A stretch of DNA of 64,000 nucleotides from Nemertoderma westbladi (lineage: Eukaryota > Xenacoelomorpha > Nemertodermatida > Nemertodermatidae): positions 1 through 64,000 of the forward strand of contig JAUCBJ010005083.1 of assembly GCA_032718475.1 (NCBI GenBank), given 5' to 3'. The translations under genes were made by a program, and so were the position numbers. Shown here piece by piece: positions 55,681-64,000 of this stretch. A model generated the notes under the pieces. The model made no database searches. It was not told where the DNA came from and saw only the letters and a list, made by a program, of their open reading frames with translations. The number at the start of each line of letters is the position of its first letter. The stretch's first letter is position 1.

Positions 55681-55757
55681 GTGATGGTAAAATGTTCAAG
55701 TGATGGTAAAATGTTACAAGTGATGGTAAAATGTTACAAGTGATGGTAAAATGACCT
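55676..55757. repeat. 19-20 bp tandem repeat, 4 copies
   Basis: ACAAGTGATGGTAAAATGTT repeated four times, at the point where the LINE relic loses its frame. Confidence 0.85.
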
Positions 55758-55901
55758 CATACTTCAAATTTTAGGAACCTCACTGGGAAGAAACCGCTAA
55801 CAAATTTGCCATTTCTATACAAAAAACACAAGTATTCCGTTCATTCTAAAACGACAAGTATTTGAAGCCGGAATATTAGCGTCACTTACCTCCATCCGAA
55901 T

Positions 55902-56294
55902 CTTGGCTTACATACCAATGGTTTTAATATTATAATAATCTTAAATCATGAATTAAAAAGATGTGCACCAAAAATAACAAAATTAATTCCGCCACCACAC
56001 AAATATCATCGGGCCTACCACCAAGGCACCGGAAGGATATGTTGGAGCTCAGAGGCAAGGGATCAGTACCGATCAGGAAGGTCAGACCCCCGCAGACCGG
56101 CACCGTCCCCAAATCCGAGCGCCCTCCATGGCCGCCTACCACCACGCAGGCACAGGGAGCTCGAGCGCAGAAGCGCGAACTGTAAGCGCCTCCGCACTCC
56201 CCCTAACACACAAGCGAGGCCTCGCTCGCGCATCCCCCGCTGCCGGGCCACGAGGGTCTCAGCGAGGTGGCGAATATTCATCTTGGCTTACATA
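55902..56294. other. GC-rich insert flanked by 15-bp direct repeats
   Basis: ATCTTGGCTTACATA occurs at about 55902-55916 and again at 56280-56294. Between them is about 365 bp, GC-rich from 55990 to 56270, unlike the AT-rich surroundings. A 74-codon frame (55961-56185) reads LPPRHRKDMLELRGKGSVPI, reminiscent of LINE-encoded sequence. A 15-bp direct repeat fits target-primed insertion or a segmental duplication. Confidence 0.5.
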
Positions 56295-56365
56295 CAATAC
56301 AAAAATAGTCGAAAAATACTATAACCGTATGGTTGTGTTAGACTACGAACTCGGATGGATCTTTG

Positions 56366-56945
56366 TTTAATTGAAGCCGGAATACAGCCTCTTCAGTTCC
56401 GTATTCCGGAATACAGCCTCTTCAGTTACGTATTTGTAACTCTCGGAAGCCGGAATACAGCCTCTTCAGTTCCGTATTCCGGAATACAGCCTCTTCAGTT
56501 CCGTATTCCGGAATACAGCCTCTTCAGTTCCGTATTTGTAACTCTCGGAAGCCGGAATACAGCCTCTTCAGTTCCGTATTCCGGAATACAGCCTCTTCAG
56601 TTCCGTATTCCGGAATACAGCCTCTTCAGTTCCGTATTCCGGAATACAGCCTCTTCAGTTCCGTATTTGTAACTCTCGAAAGCCGGAATACAGTCTCTTC
56701 AGTCCCGTATTCCGGAATACAGCCTCTTCAGTTCCGTATTCCGGAATACAGCCTCTTCAGTTCCGTATTCCGGAATACAGCCTCTTCAGTTACGTATTTG
56801 TAACTCTCGGAAGCCGGAATACAGCCTCTTCAGTTCCGTATTCCGGAATACAGCCTCTTCAGTTCCGTATTCCGGAATACAGCCTCTTCAGTTCCGTATT
56901 CCGGAATACAGTCTCTTCAGTTCCGTATTTGTGACTCTCGGAAAA
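56366..56945. repeat. 29-bp minisatellite with higher-order blocks
   Basis: Unit GGAATACAGCCTCTTCAGTT + CCGTATTCC, 17 copies. A spacer GTATTTGTAACTCTCGGAAGCC breaks the array into blocks of 2, 3, 4, 4 and 4 units. The junction TATTCCGGAATA is palindromic. The first unit grows out of TTGAAGCCGGAATA, also found in the LINE relic at 55862. Confidence 0.93.
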
Positions 56946-56959
56946 ATTATCTATAAAAG

Positions 56960-57238
56960 ATGTTAAAGAACACAGATATAGATATCCCATTTTATCAAGT
57001 ATACGAACTTTGTAAATCTGCAAATACACCAGCCTATAAAATCTTAACTGATACTAAATTAACTCTAGATAGCGATATTTTGAAGTCAGTGTGCAGTAAA
57101 ATAAGATCTAAAGATGAGTTAAAAACAAAATTTCGGACATATCGTGAAATAATGAACCCCAAAGTCGAACCACACCAGTTATATAGAAACCGCGACCGAA
57201 CTGCCAGATTACATCCGGATATGGTTCACCCGTATTAA
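56960..57238 (+). CDS. Hypothetical ORF of 92 codons
   Basis: ATG directly after the minisatellite, with TATAAA just upstream and an in-frame stop before the ATG. The peptide (MLKNTDIDIPFYQVYELCKS ... RTARLHPDMVHPY) has ordinary, gene-like composition and is not a repeat translation. I do not recognise it. It sits in intron 3 of the LRR gene, same strand. It could be a terminal exon of another gene, a retrocopy or a chance ORF. Confidence 0.35.
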   Translation: MLKNTDIDIPFYQVYELCKSANTPAYKILTDTKLTLDSDILKSVCSKIRSKDELKTKFRTYREIMNPKVEPHQLYRNRDRTARLHPDMVHPY

Positions 57239-58276
57239 ACTAATGTCACACAACCTAAAGATAGAAAAGGGGTAGATGGAGCCGAATCCTAACCGAACAG
57301 CGGGTGTGTGAGTGTGACAAAATTTCAATACAAACTTTACTTTTCTGCCATTTAACCACAGAATTTTCGTAATAAATATGAAAATTTGGATTTTGATAAT
57401 ATGAGTTTATTGTTCTATGGTGATAGTAATAATTTAGGATCGTTTTGTGCATATATACGAAGTAATACAGGTCTTTGGCGATTAAAATGTTACTGTACTA
57501 ATACAGAATACATAATTCTGTGACAGAAGTAAATTCTTACCTGTGGTTATGTATTAATGGATTCCATTCACTTTTGTCATCAAAATCGGAAGCAATAATC
57601 AAAAGTTTTGGCATTTTTGTATATAAAGCAATGGCAATAAGGTCCGCCATAATAGGATGTTGATAAACTCTGTTACAAAAACTAGCAAGTAATTAAGTGC
57701 TTGTAGGTCTATAACTAGTGACGGTGACGGGTTTTGTTCTTATATTTCTTTTGTGCAATTTACAACAATAGCATTAGGTTGCTTGTTGGAGTTTATATGA
57801 TTACAAATATAAATGAATCCTACTAATTATTATATTTTCGAACTATCGTTGCTTAGCTTAAATCCTTTGAATATATTGGACATTATGTACATTTTTTGAA
57901 TACTGTTTACTATTTAGTTCCATCATTTTTCTATTTGCTTGTTATTTGTGATTGGAAGGCTGTACTTTGTTTATGTTATATCTTTATTATTAATGTCAAT
58001 AAAAATACTACTACTATACTAGCAGGTTGTAGAGACAGATTGTAAGAAGCATTCTAGGAGTATATAAAATATAAATAACACTGTGAGTGTTATAAAATGG
58101 TATATATCGCAAATATTGTATATCCTAAGGCAATTAATTTTATTATCTGGTTCCATTTGACCCGCAAATCTGGCCACAATTAAAGATAAGATTTATATTA
58201 TATATATATTTGTTATTGTTTGGCCACATATTTTATTTTTGTTTTACCAGGTATATATCTTTAAATATATTTTTAG

Positions 58277-58756
58277 GTGCCTGGTGACGTCATCGTCAAC
58301 TGCAGCAAACGATTGGTAAATCTGGAGAATCTTCGTCTGTGTGGATGCAGCGGGGTAAATTCGAGTTCCGTAGAAGGAATAACTAAATCCATCGGGTTTC
58401 AGCTCTCTGAAATCGACTTGACTGCCTGCCCCAACATAGACGACGAGTGTTTATCCTACATCGCCTTGTATTGCACCGGCATAGAGAGTATACGTCTGGC
58501 GCTTTGTCCTCGAATACACGGCATGTCGCTTATTAAGATATTCAACGACCCCAAACGCGCATCCCGTATTCGTGCACTCCTCTTCACCAACTGTACGAAT
58601 CTTGACCCCTCGGTTATCACCTCTGCTGTTACTAACTGCTCTGGGCTGCGCGCTCTCCTTATAAGCGGGTTGGCGTGGGTTAATGACGAGGTTTTATCGT
58701 TGTTAGCGACGCATTGCCCTCAGATCGGTGGGTTGTACCTGAAAGGTTGCAAAGAG
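58277..58756 (+). CDS. LRR gene, exon 4
   Basis: Acceptor TATATTTTTAG, 160 codons in phase 0 on both sides, donor AAAGAG|GTAGGC. Starts VPGDVIVNCSKRLVNLENLR and contains about six cysteine-type LRRs (LRLCGCSGVNSSS, IDLTACPNIDDECL, GLYLKGCKE). The frame reads on only four codons past the donor to a stop (VGHS), so this could also be the last exon; the break in mid-repeat favours a further exon outside the window. Exons 1-4 give about 438 residues, most like AMN1/FBXL family proteins that act in ubiquitin ligase substrate binding. Confidence 0.85.
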
Positions 58757-58833
58757 GTAGGCCATAGTTAGTTCCTTACTTACAATAATACAATACAGTT
58801 TAAACTGAACTGTCGTTTCATATGTTTCCCGTT

Positions 58834-59235
58834 TACACCATGTCCCAGAATATATAGAGTCGTAATCCAGTGACACCTGCCCCCCCCCCCCCCCCCCCCC
58901 CCCTAATTGTTCTACAAATCTTAATAATATTGCATGAAATTTGAAGCAGAGATAGATAGTTACACCTCCCGACCACTGACACTGGTGAGCCAGAATTTTT
59001 ATTTTTGCTTTCAATCTTTAGCTACAAGTGTTTAAAAAAAGTGTCTCCAGCGATATTACACCAGTTACACCGCAGTTATTCTTCTACCTTATAGCTGTTT
59101 GTTGGTACCAATGGAAAGCTGGTCCTGCAAGGATTCCAAATATGTAATGTAACGTAATTGCCGAGATATAAGCGTTAAAATGTTGAATGGTTTTGTTTGC
59201 ACCGGCGCGAGGCTATTTTATTCTATTTCGAGCGC
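58834..59235. repeat. Single arm of family P
   Basis: CACCATGTCCCAGAATATA, poly-C tract, ATGAAATTTGAAGCAGAGAT, CACCTCCCGACCACTGACAC, GTGTCTCCAGCGATATTACA and GCGCGAGGCTATTTTATTCT, in the left-arm order of 52765-53684. No matching second arm nearby. Confidence 0.75.
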
Positions 59236-59419
59236 ACGTAGGCGCAAGTATCCGGTCAAACCGGCATTTATTTATTTAATTATACATTAATTAAAAACTT
59301 ATGTTTAAAATAATTAAAAGCGTATGTAAACAGTAAAATCATAAATTAAAAAAAGGAATTCAAAGTTTATAATGCAGCACGGGACGGAGGAGGGTTTCAA
59401 CCAATAGGAAAGTTGGTAT

Positions 59420-61200
59420 TTATCGAATGCCATGGAATTCCAGAATGCGGTCGTGTCGCACAGCGAACGGAATGTTTGTCTGCTCGAGGCAGCTAGATAT
59501 GAATTCACCATTATTCTTCGTACACCATGATGGTGGTTGGGACTGGAATCGTGAGTTTAGACTATTCTTACTATAGTTATAGATTGCCATTGATTTGAGA
59601 TCTGGCAGGGGAAAGGATAGCGTGGCATTGCGATACAAACTACGTATCCCAGCGTGTTTCGAGTTATCGAGTGGTTGTTGTAACATAATACTGAGAGCTG
59701 ATTGGAGCGGAATACTCGGGCATTCTTTCACTCTTAATATTCAAATAGTCCAAATATTGACTTGTAAGCTTCACTGGAAAGGGGAAGTGTCTCTGTTACG
59801 TAATGTAGAGTATCATTACTGACATAGTTGCTTCCTATAGTGAATGTCAAGTGTTTCTATCTGGCTTGAGTTTAATGAGCCAACAATAAATTTAATTCCA
59901 AATAATATTGAAGGTACTGCAATTGATTTCCACAGAGTAATAACAGTACGTAAATTTAATGAGCGAACGGTCCAGGATTGTTTGACGAAATTGGCATAGA
60001 TGATAGATACCATCCTGATACACCGTTCCAGAGCATCAGATCCACTTGTTGCTATTACTACTCCAAGGAACTTGATTGCGTCACTCTCATGAATTAAGTT
60101 GGAGTTCACATTTATTAGTGGTTGGTGTGCAATTGTCGTAGTATATATCCATTATGTCTTTGAGGATTCTGTAGTTAGGTTCAGTTGGGTAGGTATAAAA
60201 CGCGGATCCAGATCCGGATTCCAAAATTATCAATTAAAGGAAAGGAGCAGGTTACAGTGGTACGTGATTTTAACCAAAACAATAAACTAAAGTCAATAGA
60301 ACAGGTGATAGTTTTATTTTTGGGAGTTATATAAATGTAAAAAAAATCGACTTCCGTAGGGACAATGTTAAATGTAGAATCCGGATCCGCGTTTTACTCT
60401 GACCCGGTTCGGTTTTCTGCTTTCATTTAAAACAACTGTTATCATTTGTTCAAGATTTGTTGATGATGGGGCCATTAATAGTAGTATTCATGAGCATAAT
60501 TAGCTGCACCAAACCATACAGAACCTGTGACAGCCAAGGCCTTTTTCACATAGTGCATGCATAATATCCGCAATATATATGTTGAACAGGCATGGAGAAG
60601 CCAATGAGCCCTGTTTTACACCTTTATGTACTGGTATTCTTTCGTCTATGATATTTACCATCAACTTTTAGAAAAACCAAGGTTTGTGCGTAATATTATA
60701 ATAAGACGAGCGCTACATGTGGATTTAATATGTCCTTTAGATAGAATTCGATACATTCTAGGGCTGCTCGAATGACCTGACCATATCCGAACTAATATTC
60801 TTCCTGAAACCATATTGGTAGTCATTCAAGTTTCTGGATTTAGACAAGTCATCCTGTAAAATAACTTCAGAATTACACCTTCAAATACTTTAGCCAAGAG
60901 GCTAACCGTAGCAATGGGTCGATATGATTGTGTTAATGATGAGTCTCTGGCAGTTCCCTTATAGAACTGCGAAATTATCGTTGCACCAAATGACCTAGGA
61001 ACCTGTCCGAGAGCCAAACTGGAATTTATTATATGAGAAATCGAGTTACAAATTATTTCTGGATTTGAATGCAAAAAAAGTTCCACAACCAGTGATTTGA
61101 TATCCGGAGACTTTCCAAGTGAAAGGCTTCCTATGATCGCTTTAATATTAACTGGAAAGATTGTAATTAGATCTATATCTTTACGCATCAACTCCAACTC
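59420..61200 (-). pseudogene. Degenerate LINE, RT and C-terminal region
   Basis: On the - strand: RT part at 60826-61197 (SYRPIATVSLLAKVFEGVI, the R-P-I-A/S motif), then a broken stretch, then 59816-60109 (DAIKFLGVVIATSGSDALE, FGIKFIVGSLNSSQIETLD) and 59420-59731. The family differs from the LINE at 36643 and 63158. It is interrupted by an insert with a piece of repeat M (60197-60395) and expanded at its upstream end by a 68-bp tandem repeat. Confidence 0.75.
60197..60395. mobile_element. Small inverted-repeat insert carrying a repeat M fragment
   Basis: Ends AAAACGCGGATCC...GGATTC and GAATCCGGATCCGCGTTTT are inverted copies. The centre (60222-60331) matches repeat M (AGCAGGTTACAGTGGTACGT, CAATAAACTAAAGTCAATAG). 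It interrupts the LINE frame. Confidence 0.6.
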
Positions 61201-61774
61201 ACCTCGTACACCATTAATCCTAGATATGTTGTAATTAGATCTATATCTTTACGCATCAAATCCAACTCACGTCGTACACCATTAATCCTAGATATGTTGT
61301 AATTAGATCTATATCTTTACGCATCAACTCCAACTCACCTCGTACACCATTAATCCTAGATATGTTGTAATTAGATCTATATCTTTACGCATCAAATCCA
61401 ACTCACGTCGTACACCATTAATCCTAGATATGTTGTAATTAGATCTATATCTTTACGCATCAAATCCAACTCACGTCGTACACCATTAATCCTAGATATG
61501 TTGTAATTAGATCTATATCTTTACGCATCAACTCCAACTCACCTCGTACACCATTAATCCTAGATATGTTGTAATTAGATCTATATCTTTACGCATCAAA
61601 TCCAACTCACGTCGTACACCATTAATCCTAGATATGTTGTAATTAGATCTATATCTTTACGCATCAACTCCAACTCACCTCGTACACCATTAATCCTAGA
61701 TATGTTGTAATTAGATCTATATCTTTACGCATCAACTCCAACTCACCTCGAACACCATTAATCTTAGACATGTC
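61163..61774. repeat. 68-bp tandem repeat inside the LINE, 9 copies
   Basis: Unit GTAATTAGATCTATATCTTT...GATATGTT, exactly 68 bp. Two types alternate, A (CAACTCCAACTCACCTCG) and B (CAAATCCAACTCACGTCG), in the order A B A B B A B A A. The last copy runs into the LINE's own upstream sequence (reads NETIIEDMSKINGVRGE on the - strand), so the repeat arose from LINE coding sequence. Confidence 0.95.
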
Positions 61775-63157
61775 TTCGATAATTGTTTCATTTCGCCTAT
61801 GATAATTTTAGCCTAAGCTTTCTCTGAACATCCTCAGGTATCGACGAGGCGCCGTTTGGGCCACAAAAATATATCTCACAACAATAAACTTGGTTGTTGT
61901 GTGTGTGGCGTTTCTCGTCAATCATCTCCCCAACACTACAACGAACTTCGTTGTAGTGTGTAAAAATATTTTTGGAAATATTGTGGAGGGAAATTCAAAC
62001 ATTAAATTGTCACTCAATCTGTCTGTTTCTCAAAATAAAACCAGTCCTACGATAAACTGATTTAGAGCGCTCCTATCCAAAGCCAACAATAGGAAGATCA
62101 AGATATATACGAAAATGGGGCGGCATAAAAAGGAAATTGTATGAGGCGGCGTTTGGGCTACTAAGTGCACGACCGAGGGGATCTACAAACAATATGTGCT
62201 GGCGCAGCCTTGATTTAGTTATCATTATTCCGCGACTTCACAATATTTTCCAAAAATGTTTTCACACACGTTGGGGTGTGTAGGTGAACTAGTTCAAACA
62301 GGGGACAATTGCATGAATACACAGCGACAAACTGGGGACGATCTACAATCCGGGGACGTCCCCGGAATGAAATGATATCAAAAATGGAATCTACGTACTA
62401 AAATTAATGGATTCTGAAAATTTCAGATCATTTCGGCGATGTCCCCTGTTCCACCCAAACCTGTCAAATACGTGTGTAAATTTGTGTTTGAGTTTTGAAA
62501 ATTTCACTGTCCCCAGTATAATGCGATAGTTTCAAGTGTCCCCTTTTCCATACAGTTAATATAACATTCCAAACACACGTTGTAGTATGGGTGCTGTTGT
62601 TCAATGTGGGGACTGGAATCTACAATGTAATTAATATTTGTGATCTAATTTAACATTTTGACCAATCGCAGCAGTATGTGTGGCATGGTTCAAAATGGGG
62701 ACTAGGAATTCATTGTCACCTAAAAAGTAGAGATTAATTTTAAGTAAGTAGAATATATATGTCGAATGTGCCAATTTGGAAATCAAATACTTTAGTAATC
62801 GTGTTTTAAAGCAGAATATGGCGCCCGAATCGTTCGAATATATAATTTTATGACAAATTTTCCTGATAAACAACTTGATATACATTTGCAATATACAATT
62901 GAAAGTGGTTCATGAAGGACATTCATTAAGAACGTTACGTTTCGTTTTCTTACTATAAATTGTATAAGCGGATTCTGACTCAAATTCAAATTCAGTTACT
63001 TGGAAATACATCCATATCATCTTTACCAGAAACATTTTCCGAATCACTATCAGAATTGCATAGATTGTTTTTATCTTCTTGAGAATCACCACAGACCATG
63101 TCACAGTTACTCAATGCCGGATAAATAAGTCATGCCATGAACGCATGGTTTGCATAA
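61775..63157. other. Intergenic sequence without a recognised gene
   Basis: Contains a near-perfect 27-bp palindrome (61933-61959, ACACTACAACGAA and complement around one C), a 16-bp palindrome CCGGGGACGTCCCCGG (62350-62365) and repeated GGGGAC strings between 62300 and 62710. Short ORFs here have no support. Confidence 0.5.
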
Positions 63158-64000
63158 CAATAACTACTACTACTAGGATCGGCATGCTGCATTGCCACTG
63201 CATTTTTAAGAATGCTGTGCCGGCTTATCGACAAAATTGCACTGCCACAACTCCCTATCACCCATGACATTTGCTAGATCATCCGCATCTTCAAGGCCAG
63301 TGTCCTTTAAGATGCGTCTCAAGAAAGTCATGGGCTGTCCACCATGCTTATTCACTCCATGAGGCTGCCAAAGTACAAGATTATGCACTGGCTGGTCCTC
63401 ACGGCGAAAGCAATGTCCTGCAAAGCGGAGGCAATTTTGTTCTAGTGTCAAGCTTGGGGGAACCAATGAGACACCTCCAATGTTATATAGTGTCTGGTTG
63501 GAGATGTGTGCATTGTACTTGACACAATAAACCCGGCGTAGCATTCTTGTGAATGTGCCATCCAGAGATTTGGTGTCCTCAGCAGTTAGAGCCCAGCATG
63601 GACTCCCATAGAGGAGTACTGGAACTACTGCTGCTCTAAATAATCGGACCTTAAGTGTCCGATTAATTCTCGGTGACTTCCAAATCCTGGAAAGCCTATT
63701 CAAGGCTGCCCATGCCTTTCCCTTACATATTCGAAGGTCCTCACCTGACTTCCGGATCCATGATCCCAGGTAACAGAAGTCATCCACATGCTCAAGCATA
63801 CTATCTTTGAGCTTATGCTCATCCGATCAGAGACTTGCTGAGGACTTTCAAAGTTAACTGTCAAAATTTTGGTCTTTCTGGAGTTAATAAAAAGACCAAC
63901 ACTAGAAGCAGCATGTTCTAATGAGCTGAGGAGCCGTTGGGCTCCCTCTAGTGATTCTGAGAGTACTCCTAAGTCATCAGCAAAGTCTAGATTAGTTAGG
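63158..64000 (-). pseudogene. LINE reverse transcriptase, copy 2, runs off the window
   Basis: Reading leftward from the window end: LDFADDLGVLSESLEGAQRL with the FADD catalytic motif, INSRKTKILTVNFESPQQ, a frameshift near 63810-63830, then LEHVDDFCYLGSWIRKSGED, KGKAWAALNRLSRIWKSPRI and the same C-terminus as copy 1, stopping at 63206. It ends in ACTACTACTACTAG on the + strand at about 63164. Nearly identical to 36643-37215 where they overlap, but it extends further 5'. Confidence 0.85.

Larger units (their letters stand above)
50349..58276 (+). other. Intron 3 of the LRR gene
   Basis: 7928 bp from the first donor to acceptor TATTTTTAG. Contains the donor minisatellite, an AT-rich inverted repeat (about 51068-51162), a copy of repeat M, the inverted-repeat element 52765-53684, a small basic ORF on the - strand, a LINE relic, minisatellites and a 92-codon ORF. 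The stretches 51163-52200 and 57300-58276 show nothing recognisable. Confidence 0.75.

Noticed and set aside
62631-63104. Overlapping - strand ORFs of 64-86 codons
   Set aside because: AT-rich, overlapping in several frames, no recognisable motif.

Overview
This is animal nuclear DNA, AT-rich and repeat-dense. It holds two host genes with introns, both on the + strand, and a very large load of transposable elements. The metazoan-restricted BEL/Pao retrotransposons, GT7 galactosyltransferase exons and a cysteine-rich LRR gene point to a bilaterian. The style of repeats (TAGGCCTA and ACCGGT-rich AT sequence, many poly-C tracts) suggests a marine invertebrate, but the taxon cannot be fixed from sequence alone.

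Region 1 (1-31391) is one structure. A G-rich satellite (1-1143, resuming at 30827) is interrupted by a BEL/Pao LTR retrotransposon (outer element, LTRs 1144-2315 and 29648-30826, 5-bp duplication of G). A second, younger copy of the same family (inner element, 10069-27249, LTRs 10069-11231 and 26087-27249) is inserted inside it and bounded by a 5-bp TAATA duplication. Each element has LTRs of about 1.17 kb, a leader of about 2.2-2.3 kb, a single-frame gag-pol, and a 3' module between pol and the 3' LTR that encodes further proteins. The inner gag-pol is full length with two in-frame stop codons. The outer one has two stops and has lost RT/RNase H and integrase in two deletions that keep the frame. 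The two copies of the 3' module share their ends but have unrelated middles; the inner one encodes a zinc-knuckle protein with a basic tail.

Region 2 (31392-36231) holds a decayed non-LTR retrotransposon on the - strand, a cluster of GATC-containing short repeats, and the last two coding exons of a beta-1,4-galactosyltransferase-like gene. The intron between them carries a MULE-like MITE with a 9-bp TSD, an inverted-repeat element containing a tRNA-like sequence, a CA microsatellite and a palindromic element.

Region 3 (36232-40700) is intergenic: a LINE 3' end and a hAT-type element with a perfect 8-bp TSD that contains a piece of another reverse transcriptase.

Region 4 (40722-58756 or beyond) is a leucine-rich-repeat gene of the AMN1/FBXL type, with four exons whose phases all agree. 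Its introns hold a foldback-like element with 460-bp inverted arms around 51 copies of a 74-bp satellite, 14 tandem copies of the exon-3 splice donor, several inverted-repeat elements, LINE relics and minisatellites.

Region 5 (58757-64000) is again LINE relics on the - strand, one with an internal 9-copy 68-bp repeat, and one that runs off the window. The two host genes are not obviously related in function; the mobile DNA dominates the window.
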